Source: Lysobacteraceae bacterium
GTDB taxonomy: Bacteria; Pseudomonadota; Gammaproteobacteria; Xanthomonadales; Xanthomonadaceae
NCBI GenBank assembly: GCA_027483745.1
Contig: JAIXTZ010000310.1
Span: 1 to 5,935, forward strand
Direction of reading: 5' to 3'
Length of the DNA: 5,935 nt
Below, piece by piece: positions 1 to 5,677 of the stretch (the first letter of the stretch is position 1; each line of letters begins with the position of its first letter). Position numbers and translations under genes: made by a program. Under the pieces are notes generated by a model that had not been told where the DNA came from, did no database searches, and worked only from the letters and a program-made list of their open reading frames with translations.

Positions 1-303
1 ACGCTGGATTGGGTGGCCGAGGCGCAGCAGCGTGGCGCCGGCGAGATCGTCCTGAACTGCATGGGCAGCGACGGCGCCAAGACCGGCTACGACCTCGAAC
101 AGCTGGCCGCCGTGCGCGCCATCTGCCGCGTGCCGCTGGTCGCTTCGGGCGGTGCCGGCGCGATCGAACACTTCGTCGATGCCTTCCGCGTGGCCGACGT
201 CGATGCCGCGCTTGCCGCATCGGTCTTCCATTCGGGTACCGTGCCGATCCCTGAGCTCAAAGCCCGCCTCGCCGAGGCCGGTATCGAGGTGCGACGTGAC
301 TGA
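1..303 (+). CDS. hisF: HisF, imidazole glycerol phosphate synthase cyclase subunit (C-terminal part, 5' end outside window)
   Basis: Cyclase subunit of the cytoplasmic HisF-HisH enzyme. It uses ammonia from HisH to convert PRFAR into imidazole glycerol phosphate and AICAR, linking histidine and purine synthesis. The frame is open from base 1 ([12 protein letters not shown]...) and gives the last 100 residues of a protein that is usually about 255 long. Visible family signatures of the (beta/alpha)8 barrel are [18 protein letters not shown], which carries the conserved catalytic aspartate of the C-terminal half (DG in GSDG), the phosphate-binding loop ASGGAG, and ALAASVFH near the end. The C-terminus ([16 protein letters not shown]) is of normal length. 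The stop overlaps the start of hisIE by 8 bp, as expected for the distal part of a his operon. Identification is by recognition of these motifs; the N-terminal half cannot be assessed. Confidence 0.97.
   Translation, partial: TLDWVAEAQQRGAGEIVLNCMGSDGAKTGYDLEQLAAVRAICRVPLVASGGAGAIEHFVDAFRVADVDAALAASVFHSGTVPIPELKARLAEAGIEVRRD
286..290 (+). promoter_or_regulatory. Ribosome binding site deciding the hisIE start
   Basis: GAGGT lies inside the hisF coding sequence, 5 nt before the GTG at 296-298. It supports this GTG over the upstream in-frame ATG at 152, which would extend HisIE by 48 residues deep into hisF with sequence unlike the family. Confidence 0.75.
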
Positions 304-946
304 ACCCACCCCCGGCGCCGCACCGGCGCCCTTCGATCTCGACGCGCTCGATTTCGCCAAGCAGGGTGGCCTGCTGCCGGCCATCGTTCAGGACGCGCGC
401 ACGCGCCGCGTCCTGATGCTTGGCTACATGGACCGCGCCGCGGTCGAGGCCACCGTCGCCAGCGGCAAGGTCACCTTCTTCAGCCGCAGCAAGAACCGGC
501 TGTGGACCAAGGGCGAAACCTCCGGCGACGTGCTCGAGTTCCGCAGCATCGAAACCGACTGCGATGCCGACGCCTTGCTGGTGCAGGCCATCCCGCAGGG
601 GCCCACCTGCCACCTGAAGCGCGCGAGCTGTTTCCCCGAGGCGCCCGGCAGCGTGCTGGGCGAACTCGAAGCCACCATCGAGCAGCGCGAGCGCGAGCGC
701 CCGCCGGGCAGCTACACGACGACGCTGTTCGAATCCGGCGTGCGCAAGATCGCGCAGAAGGTCGGCGAGGAGGGCGTCGAGACGGCCCTCGCGCTGGTCG
801 CGCAGGACGACAAGGCCGTGCTCGACGAAGCCGCCGACCTGCTCTTCCACACGCTGGTCGGCCTGCGCGCGCGCGGCCTCGGCCTCGGCGACGTCGAGCG
901 CGTGCTGGCCAAGCGCCACCAGGCCAAGGCCCGCGTCAGCGCTTGA
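296..946 (+). CDS. hisI: HisIE, bifunctional phosphoribosyl-AMP cyclohydrolase / phosphoribosyl-ATP pyrophosphatase
   Basis: Cytoplasmic fusion enzyme for histidine steps 2 and 3: the C-terminal HisE domain hydrolyses PR-ATP to PR-AMP, then the N-terminal HisI domain opens the purine ring to give ProFAR. With the GTG start it is 216 aa, close to the roughly 200 aa of E. coli HisIE. HisI spans about residues 20-115: WTKGETSG at 70-77, the metal-site segment DCDAD at 88-92, and cysteines 105 (GPTCH) and 112 (SCF), which with Cys89 match the family's zinc/metal cysteines. HisE spans about 120-208: [17 protein letters not shown] (146-162) and EAADLLFH (178-185) carry the acidic residues typical of the MazG-like pyrophosphohydrolase fold. 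The 8-bp overlap with hisF suggests translational coupling. The N-terminal 12 residues are Pro/Ala-rich and poorly conserved in type. Both domains look intact. Confidence 0.96.
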   Translation: MTEPTPGAAPAPFDLDALDFAKQGGLLPAIVQDARTRRVLMLGYMDRAAVEATVASGKVTFFSRSKNRLWTKGETSGDVLEFRSIETDCDADALLVQAIPQGPTCHLKRASCFPEAPGSVLGELEATIEQRERERPPGSYTTTLFESGVRKIAQKVGEEGVETALALVAQDDKAVLDEAADLLFHTLVGLRARGLGLGDVERVLAKRHQAKARVSA

Positions 947-966
947 GCGACCAGGCCCGACGTCCG

Positions 967-2520
967 ATGCCCCACGCGAGACTCGTCTTCGCCCTGTGCC
1001 TCGGCGTCATGGTCTCGGCCGCTGTCGTCGAGGCCGCCCCGATGACTGGGCAGGTGTATGTCGACAGGAACGGCAACGGCCATCGCGATGCCGGTGAGCC
1101 GGGGGTGGCTGCGGTAGGGGTTGGGCAGGGCGGGACGCTGTCGAGGAGCGACGCGGACGGGCGATTCTCGCTCTCCGCGGATCGTGACTCCGCCGGGCCG
1201 GTCTTCGTCGTGAAGCCGGCGGGCTATCGCCTCCCGACGCGCGATGACGGTCTGCCCGACTTCTGGCGTCCCGCTGGAACGCGGCATTGGGACATCGCGC
1301 TCGCCGAAGCGCCGCTGGCACCGCCCTACGATGTGCGCGTTTTCGGCGATCCGCAGCCGAAGAGCGCGATCGATGTCGACTACTTCGAGCGGGACGTCGT
1401 CGCCGACGAGGCGCGCCTGCCGCGCGCGCGCCTCGGCCTATCGCTCGGCGACATCGTCCACGGCAATCTCGCCCTGCTGCCGGCCATGGCCCGCGCGACC
1501 GCGGCGACGCGCACGCCCTGGCTGCACGCCAGCGGCAATCACGATCGCGACCACGAGGCCGCTACCGACGAGGCCTCGCTCGACAGCTTCCAGCGGGTGT
1601 TCGGTCCCGACACCTTCGCCTGGGAGGAGCCCGGCCTTGCGGTGGTCGTGCTCGACAACGTCATCCACCAGCCCGGCACTGGGCGGCCTGCGCGCTACGT
1701 CGGCGGACTGCGCGAGGCGCAATTCCGTTTCCTCGAGGCCTGGCTCCCCACCGTGCCCGACGATGCGCTGCTCGTGCTGGCGATGCACATCCCGCTCTTC
1801 GACGACGACCCGGATCCCGCCGTCGACTCCTTCCGCGACGCGGACCGGCAGCGCCTGTTCGACCTGCTGGAAAGGCATCCCAACGCCCTCGTTCTGTCGA
1901 GCCATACCCACATCCAGCAACATCGCTGGCACGGCGCCGAGGCCGGTTTCGGCGGCCGCACGCCGCTGCACGAGTACAACGTTGGTGCCGCCTGCGGGGC
2001 TTTCTGGACCGGCGTGAAGGACGGTCGCGGCATCCCCGACACGCGCATGGCCGACGGCACGCCCAACGGCTACGCGACACTCACCGTCCAGCCGGAAGGG
2101 CGCTACGCGCTGCGCTGGCACGTGGCCGGCGAGTCGGACGATCCGCCCTTCGGCCTGCACGCGCCCAAGGTGTTGCGCCGCGGCGCCTGGCCGGGCTTCG
2201 GCGTCTATGCCAACGTCTGGATGGGCGACGCCGACTCACGCGTCGAGTACCGCGTGGCGGGCCGCGAGTGGGCGCCGATGCGTCGCGTCGAGCGCGCCGA
2301 CCCCGAACTTCGGACGATCAATGCCGACGACGACCGCAGCGATGCCCTGAGGGGCTATGACCGCGCGCCGGAAGCGATCCTCTCGCCGCACCTGTGGCGC
2401 GGCGCGCTGCCGACCGACCTGCCGGCCGGCGAGCACGAGATCGAGGTGCGCGTCGTCGACCGCTGGCGCGGCGAGCTGCGCCGCACGACGCGCTATCGGC
2501 TGGTGGACGCCGAGCCCTGA
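967..2520 (+). CDS. Exported calcineurin-like metallophosphoesterase with N- and C-terminal accessory domains
   Basis: Predicted exported phosphoesterase of 517 aa; substrate unknown. Residues 1-24 look like a signal peptide: short n-region MPHAR, hydrophobic core LVFALCLGVMVSAAVV, likely cleavage after VEA. A beta-rich N-terminal domain (about 27-115) opens with a calcium-loop-like D-x-N-x-N-G motif at 33-44. The central metallophosphatase domain (about 122-320) has DPQ at 128-130, GDIVHG at 161-166, GNHD at 190-193, MHIP at 273-276 and SHTH at 312-315, the expected order of di-metal ligands. Gln130 stands where a His is usual (D-x-H). The last roughly 170 residues resemble the C-terminal domain found with this phosphoesterase subfamily (Pfam MetallophosN/Metallophos/MetallophosC-like architecture, from memory). 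The ATG at 967 gives a proper signal peptide, but its Shine-Dalgarno is weak (AGG about 11 nt upstream), so coupling to hisIE, 20 bp upstream, is plausible. The function assignment beyond the superfamily is inference. Confidence 0.9.
   Translation: MPHARLVFALCLGVMVSAAVVEAAPMTGQVYVDRNGNGHRDAGEPGVAAVGVGQGGTLSRSDADGRFSLSADRDSAGPVFVVKPAGYRLPTRDDGLPDFWRPAGTRHWDIALAEAPLAPPYDVRVFGDPQPKSAIDVDYFERDVVADEARLPRARLGLSLGDIVHGNLALLPAMARATAATRTPWLHASGNHDRDHEAATDEASLDSFQRVFGPDTFAWEEPGLAVVVLDNVIHQPGTGRPARYVGGLREAQFRFLEAWLPTVPDDALLVLAMHIPLFDDDPDPAVDSFRDADRQRLFDLLERHPNALVLSSHTHIQQHRWHGAEAGFGGRTPLHEYNVGAACGAFWTGVKDGRGIPDTRMADGTPNGYATLTVQPEGRYALRWHVAGESDDPPFGLHAPKVLRRGAWPGFGVYANVWMGDADSRVEYRVAGREWAPMRRVERADPELRTINADDDRSDALRGYDRAPEAILSPHLWRGALPTDLPAGEHEIEVRVVDRWRGELRRTTRYRLVDAEP
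1117..1134 (+). other. Candidate intramolecular G-quadruplex motif in the coding strand
   Basis: GGGGTTGGGCAGGGCGGG satisfies the standard four-tract G3+ pattern with loops of 2, 2 and 1 nt, and is preceded by another G-run (1101-1105). It lies in the N-terminal domain of the phosphoesterase at about codons 51-56. The local codons (GTA, GGG, GTT, GGG, AGG nearby) differ from the GGC/GTC/CGC preferred elsewhere. The G-tracts are on the mRNA-sense strand, so an RNA structure is possible. The motif is seen directly; any role is inference. Confidence 0.5.
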
Positions 2521-2543
2521 GGCAGGGTGGGCACGGGCCTCAG
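2517..2543. terminator. Inverted repeat spanning both convergent stop codons; possible bidirectional terminator without T-tract
   Basis: CTGAGGC (2517-2523) and GCCTCAG (2537-2543) are perfect 7-bp arms around a 13-nt loop, with two further pairs outside one mismatch. The stop of the phosphoesterase (TGA 2518-2520) lies in one arm and the complement of the glycosyltransferase stop (TCA 2540-2542) in the other. An alternative local hairpin, CCCTG (2515-2519) with CAGGG (2523-2527), competes with it. Neither side has a run of T, so intrinsic termination is uncertain. Complementary stops at convergent ends contribute 3 bp by default; the other 4 do not. Confidence 0.4.
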
Positions 2544-3670
2544 AGCAGGACCGGCAGCAGGCTGGCCTTGGCCGCGAGGAGCAGCACGAAACCGGCCTTC
2601 GCCCACTGCCACGCGTCGTGGCGACCGGGCGCATGGCCGCGCTCCGACCACGCTGCCGCGGCGACGTGCGCCCGGCGCAGGGTCTCCTCGAGGCGCGCGT
2701 CTTCGCTGAAGCGCGTGGTGGCCTCGTGCTGGGCCGCCGAGCGGATGGCGCGCGCCTTTTCGGCGGGCAGGGCATGCACCTCGGCCAAGGTGCGCCGCCA
2801 TGCGGCCGCATCGCCTTCCGGCACGAGGAAGCCCGTGCGCCCGTGCTCGATGTAGATCCGCGACGACATCGCATCCGTTGCCACGACGATGGCGCCCAGG
2901 GCCATCGCGTTGCAGATCGTCTGGTCGGCGGTGCAGCGCTGCAGCCCAGGCGTGATCGCCATGGCGAACACCCGGCTGTCGGCCACGGCCTGCCAGTAGG
3001 CCCGGAAGGTCCAGTCGCTGACCACCTCGACATTCGGCATGTCCGCGGCCCAAGCCTTCACCTGGGCCGTCACCGGCGAGGGCGGTAGGCCGATGCGCAG
3101 CGACCACGGCTCACCGCGCACGGCCTCGAGCAGGGTGCGGTAGTCGCGGTAGCTGTGGCCGCCGGTGACGATCGCTTCGCCGGGTTCGGACTGGCGGCGC
3201 AGGTCGTAGCCGGTCAGCGAGGTCGACCACGGCAGCGGATTCACCACCGCCTCCGGCAGGCCGAACACCGACACGTAGAGCGGGATCTCCTCGCGCGAGT
3301 GCGGCTGCACTTCGGCCAGCAGGCGACGGCCGAGCCAGAGCGGGAGGCGCTGGACGAGTCGGTGCAGCGGGGTGTGTCCCGGCTGCCAGTGCGCATCCAC
3401 GATCAGGTGCGGGGCGGTGATCCACGGGCACATCGCAGCCAGTGCCAAATAAACGAGGTCGGCCCGCTCGCCGCCGTTGATCAGCACGGCATCGGCCGAG
3501 CTAGCGCGGCGCAGGAGGCGCGAGATCACCGACGGGTCCGGCACGCCCATGCCTTCCCAGGCTCGCCGCCAAAGCCCCGGGCGAGGCGAAGGCGAGGCCG
3601 CCACCGTCTCCACGCGGGACGTCCAGCGCGGCGATTTATGGAAGGGGAGGGTCGAGATGAAGTGCGCCAT
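2540..3670 (-). CDS. GT-B-fold glycosyltransferase (GT4-like), acceptor unknown
   Basis: Probable sugar transferase of 376 aa acting in the cytoplasm or at the inner membrane face. The C-terminal half has the nucleotide-sugar-binding pattern of GT4-like enzymes: VTGGHSYRDYRTLLEAV at about 168-184 (a domain-opening segment), DQTICNAMALGAIVVATD at about 249-266, then HGRTGFLVPEGD at about 276-287. The usual E-x7-E acidic pair is not present: Asn254 stands at the second position and Cys246 at the first. The N-terminal half is divergent and lacks an obvious glycine-rich first loop. The last 18 residues (AGFVLLLAAKASLLPVLL) are hydrophobic and could associate with the membrane. I chose the ATG at 3670 over the GTG at 3706 because the GTG lies within a palindrome just downstream of a likely -10 box, and the ATG has a modest GGA 8 nt upstream. 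No cell-surface polysaccharide genes flank it, so its acceptor cannot be inferred. Confidence 0.8.
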   Translation of the reverse strand: MAHFISTLPFHKSPRWTSRVETVAASPSPRPGLWRRAWEGMGVPDPSVISRLLRRASSADAVLINGGERADLVYLALAAMCPWITAPHLIVDAHWQPGHTPLHRLVQRLPLWLGRRLLAEVQPHSREEIPLYVSVFGLPEAVVNPLPWSTSLTGYDLRRQSEPGEAIVTGGHSYRDYRTLLEAVRGEPWSLRIGLPPSPVTAQVKAWAADMPNVEVVSDWTFRAYWQAVADSRVFAMAITPGLQRCTADQTICNAMALGAIVVATDAMSSRIYIEHGRTGFLVPEGDAAAWRRTLAEVHALPAEKARAIRSAAQHEATTRFSEDARLEETLRRAHVAAAAWSERGHAPGRHDAWQWAKAGFVLLLAAKASLLPVLL

Positions 3671-3688
3671 CGGGGACGTCCATGATCC

Positions 3689-3710
3689 AAATGTGCTGTA
3701 GCGCACATTT
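3689..3710. promoter_or_regulatory. Perfect palindrome overlapping the -10 region; candidate operator
   Basis: AAATGTGC (3689-3696) and GCACATTT (3703-3710) are perfect 8-bp arms separated by 6 bp (TGTAGC). The right arm overlaps the proposed -10 box of the leftward promoter, and the left arm falls just after the expected start point, a classic position for a dimeric repressor site. No regulator gene is adjacent. Read rightward it is also a short hairpin followed by TTTT, so a weak terminator is an alternative, but no rightward gene ends nearby. Confidence 0.5.
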
Positions 3711-3735
3711 TATCGGGGCTTTCGAGGTTTCTAAA
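3707..3735 (-). promoter_or_regulatory. Candidate sigma70-like promoter for the glycosyltransferase gene
   Basis: On the minus strand, TTTAGA (3735-3730) and TAAAAT (3712-3707) are separated by 17 bp. The -10 matches TATAAT at 5 of 6 positions and the -35 matches TTGACA at 4 of 6. The region is clearly AT-richer than the rest of the window. Transcription would start near 3699, leaving about 30 nt of leader before the ATG at 3670. Confidence 0.45.
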
Positions 3736-3769
3736 AGCACGGGGGTGTGAAAAGTCGTCGCAAGTGGCC

Positions 3770-3788
3770 GCGGAACGCTGCGTTCCGC
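3770..3788. repeat. Perfect hairpin in the old yellow enzyme leader
   Basis: GCGGAACG (3770-3777) and CGTTCCGC (3781-3788) form an 8-bp stem with a 3-nt loop. It lies 75-93 bp before the old yellow enzyme start. No T-tract follows on either strand, so it is not a standard intrinsic terminator. It could be an operator half-site pair or a leader RNA structure. Confidence 0.5.
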
Positions 3789-3836
3789 TGGCGTCGGTCC
3801 GGATCGCCTTGGGAGACCGGCCGCACGCCCGCACTC

Positions 3837-3851
3837 TGGGTGGCCCACCCA
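3837..3851 (+). repeat. Small hairpin immediately before the old yellow enzyme ribosome binding site
   Basis: TGGGTG (3837-3842) and CACCCA (3846-3851) form a 6-bp stem with loop GCC, ending 2 nt before the GGAG. It could influence ribosome access, but a stem this short can occur by chance in GC-rich DNA. Confidence 0.35.
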
Positions 3852-3853
3852 AT

Positions 3854-3857
3854 GGAG
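3854..3857 (+). promoter_or_regulatory. Ribosome binding site deciding the old yellow enzyme start
   Basis: GGAG sits 5 nt before ATG 3863-3865. It supports this start rather than the in-frame GTG at 3764, which would add 33 residues not resembling the family. Confidence 0.7.
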
Positions 3858-3862
3858 CGTCT

Positions 3863-4942
3863 ATGAGCCCGCTGTTCTCCCCAATCACCGCCGGTGCGGT
3901 CGCCCTGCCGAACCGCATCGCCATGGCGCCGCTGACCCGCGCCCGTGCCGGCCGCACGCACATCCCGAACGCCCTGATGGCGGAGCATTACGCGCAGCGC
4001 GCGAGCGCCGGCCTGCTGATCGCCGAGGCGACCATGGTCTCGACGGACGCCAGCGCCTTCACCGGCGAGCCGGGCATCTTCGACGAAGCCTGCGTGGCGG
4101 GTTGGAAGCTCGTGACCGATGCCGTGCACGCCAAGGGCGGCCGCATCGCCCTCCAGCTTTGGCACCCTGGCCGTGCCGCGCATTCGCTGCTCGATGGTGG
4201 CCGCCAGCCGGTCTCCAGCAGCGACCGCGCCATCCAGGGCGACACCATCCACACCCCGGACGGCCCGAAGCCCTATGAAGTGCCGCGCCGGCTCGACGTC
4301 ACCGAGCTGCCCGGGATCATCGATCTCTTCGTCGAAGGCGCCAAGCGCGCGATCCGCGCCGGCTTTGACGGCGTGCAGATCCATGGCGCCCACGGCTACC
4401 TCATCGACCAGTTCCTCCGCGACAGCGTCAACGATCGCACCGACGGCTACGGCGGCAGCATCGAGAACCGCGCCCGACTGCTGCTCGAGATCGTCGATGC
4501 GGTGGTCGCCGAAGTGGGGGCCGGCCGCGTCTCGGTCCGCATCTCGCCGCTCGTGGCCTACAACGACATCCGCGACAGCCAGCCGGTGGCGCTGGTGGAG
4601 TACGTTGCCCGCGAATTGGATGCCCGCGGCATCGGCTTCCTCGAGATCCGCCATGGCGACCAGTCGCTCCCCGAGGAGCAGGCCGTCGGCGCGGCGGCGC
4701 GCCGCAACTTCCGCGGCCCGCTGTTCCTCAACGGCGGGTTCGACGCGGTGTCCGCTGCGGAAGCCATCGCTTCCGGCCGCGGCGACGTCATCGTGTTCGG
4801 CCGCCCGTTCATCGCGAACCCGGACCTCGTCGAGCGCCTGCGCACCAACGCCCCGCTGGCCGAGGTGGACTTCTCGACGCTCTACACGCCGGGCCCGAAG
4901 GGCTACATCGATTACCCGGCGCTGGACAACGTCACGGCGTGA
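3863..4942 (+). CDS. Old yellow enzyme family FMN-dependent alkene reductase (NemA-like)
   Basis: Cytoplasmic NAD(P)H:flavin oxidoreductase of 359 aa, the usual size for the family. It should reduce activated C=C bonds (enals, enones, maleimides) and possibly nitro compounds; the natural substrate is unknown. Visible classical-OYE features are MAPLTRARA at 21-29 with Thr25 near the flavin, QLWHPGRA with Gln98 (FMN contact), and HGAHGYL at 174-180, giving the His174/His177 substrate-binding pair and Tyr179 as likely proton donor. Also present are the strain [25 protein letters not shown] at 226-229, NGGFD at 290-294, [14 protein letters not shown] starting at 313 (phosphate-binding end of the barrel), and the C-terminal GYIDYP. 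Its closest characterised type is NemA/PETN reductase rather than the YqjM (thermophilic-like) class. No NemR-like regulator is next to it; the 192-bp upstream region with hairpins may hold control sites. Its 3' end overlaps mtnC by 11 bp on the other strand. Confidence 0.93.
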   Translation: MSPLFSPITAGAVALPNRIAMAPLTRARAGRTHIPNALMAEHYAQRASAGLLIAEATMVSTDASAFTGEPGIFDEACVAGWKLVTDAVHAKGGRIALQLWHPGRAAHSLLDGGRQPVSSSDRAIQGDTIHTPDGPKPYEVPRRLDVTELPGIIDLFVEGAKRAIRAGFDGVQIHGAHGYLIDQFLRDSVNDRTDGYGGSIENRARLLLEIVDAVVAEVGAGRVSVRISPLVAYNDIRDSQPVALVEYVARELDARGIGFLEIRHGDQSLPEEQAVGAAARRNFRGPLFLNGGFDAVSAAEAIASGRGDVIVFGRPFIANPDLVERLRTNAPLAEVDFSTLYTPGPKGYIDYPALDNVTA

Positions 4943-5639
4943 TGGCGGCGAAGCTCTCGACGAGGCGGTGGCCGTTGGCCATCGCTTCCCGGGAGTTCGG
5001 GTAGTCGTTGCGACGGTCGATGAGCACGGTGCGGAGGCCCGCCTCGCGGGCGGCATCGAGCTCTTCGACGACGTCCGAGAGGAACACGATGTGCGAGGGC
5101 GCCACGCCGATGTCGGCGGCGATGTGGCGGTAGCTCCCGGCCTCGCGCTTGCCGCCGATCTCGGTGTCGAAATAGCCGGAGAACAGCGGCGTCAGGTCGC
5201 CGGCATCGCTGTGGCCGAAAAACAGCTTCTGCGCCGGCACCGAGCCCGAGCTGTACACGTACAGGTCGTGCCCCGCGGCCTTCCAGCGCTTCAGCCCATC
5301 GGCGGCGTCGGCGTAGACGTGCGCCCGGTATTCGCCCAGGGCGTAGCCCTCGGCCCAGAGCTGGCCCTGGATGGCCTTCAGCGCCGTGTGCTTGCGGTCC
5401 TCGTCGATCCACGCGAGCAGTTGCTGCACCGCCGCCTCGTCGCGCGAGTCGTGGTGCGGATGGCCGATCTCCAGCGCCACGGCGTCCAGCCACTTGCGGA
5501 TCTCGGGCTCGTGGCGACGTGATTCGACAAAGCCCGGCAGGGCCGCACGGGCGTAGGGGAACAGCACGTCCTTGACGAAGGCGATGCTGCTCGTCGTGCC
5601 TTCGATGTCGGTGAGGATGACGGTGGGGGTCGTGTTCAA
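4932..5639 (-). CDS. mtnC: MtnC, enolase-phosphatase E1 (acireductone synthase)
   Basis: HAD-family enzyme of methionine salvage. It enolises 2,3-diketo-5-methylthiopentyl-1-phosphate and then dephosphorylates it to the acireductone. The 235-aa length is typical. Motif I is TDIEGTTSS with nucleophile Asp11 and the E1-specific Glu13; motif II is [16 protein letters not shown] with Ser130/Ser131; Lys164 lies in GGKREAGSY; motif IV is [12 protein letters not shown] with Asp189. The start is TTG at 5639-5637. No ATG or GTG occurs in frame between the mtnD stop and motif I, and the next GTG would remove the nucleophile. No good Shine-Dalgarno precedes the TTG, so translation may depend on coupling to mtnD, 38 bp upstream. 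It ends inside the last codons of the convergent old yellow enzyme gene. Confidence 0.96.
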   Translation of the reverse strand: MNTTPTVILTDIEGTTSSIAFVKDVLFPYARAALPGFVESRRHEPEIRKWLDAVALEIGHPHHDSRDEAAVQQLLAWIDEDRKHTALKAIQGQLWAEGYALGEYRAHVYADAADGLKRWKAAGHDLYVYSSGSVPAQKLFFGHSDAGDLTPLFSGYFDTEIGGKREAGSYRHIAADIGVAPSHIVFLSDVVEELDAAREAGLRTVLIDRRNDYPNSREAMANGHRLVESFAAITP

Positions 5640-5664
5640 GGCGGGTCCGGGGGATCGTGTGCGG

Positions 5665-5677
5665 GCGCGGGGCGCGC
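5665..5677 (-). repeat. Intercistronic GC hairpin directly after the mtnD stop
   Basis: GCGCG (5665-5669) and CGCGC (5673-5677) form a 5-bp stem with a 3-nt loop that abuts the mtnD stop codon (5680-5678) within the 38-bp mtnD-mtnC gap. There is no T-tract. It might affect mRNA processing or readthrough, but base composition alone makes such stems common. Confidence 0.3.

Noticed and set aside
152..295. Upstream extension of HisIE to the ATG at 152
   Set aside because: The extra 48 residues would lie wholly within hisF in another frame and are not HisI-like; the GTG at 296 with GAGGT 5 nt upstream gives the family's usual length.
681..702. Repetitive GCGCGA units in hisIE
   Set aside because: They encode an ordinary Arg/Glu helix linker between the two domains and do not continue as a tandem repeat.
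257..919. Leftward 220-codon frame inside hisIE
   Set aside because: It is antisense to both conserved HisIE domains and has no family resemblance.
502..966. Upstream extension of the phosphoesterase frame to 502
   Set aside because: The added residues are an Arg-rich out-of-frame reading of hisIE and would bury the signal peptide that starts at 967.
1438..2160. Leftward 240-codon frame inside the phosphoesterase
   Set aside because: It is antisense to the catalytic domain, whose motifs are clear on the plus strand; it has composition-driven sequence and no plausible start context.
3636..3683. Short 15-codon leftward frame (ATG 3683) overlapping the glycosyltransferase start
   Set aside because: It has no separate ribosome site and no recognisable leader-peptide features; its overlap with the real start looks incidental.
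3671..3706. GTG start at 3706 for the glycosyltransferase
   Set aside because: It falls within the palindrome and immediately downstream of the proposed -10 box, upstream of where the transcript would begin; the ATG at 3670 is preferred, though this depends on the promoter call.
3764..3862. Upstream extension of the old yellow enzyme to the GTG at 3764
   Set aside because: It adds 33 non-family residues, runs through a hairpin, and lacks the good GGAG seen before ATG 3863.
3731..5056. Long leftward open frame (441 codons) antisense to the old yellow enzyme
   Set aside because: It mirrors a well-conserved OYE gene, its protein is Ala/Arg/Asp-rich with no recognisable motif, and such antisense frames are common in GC-rich coding DNA.
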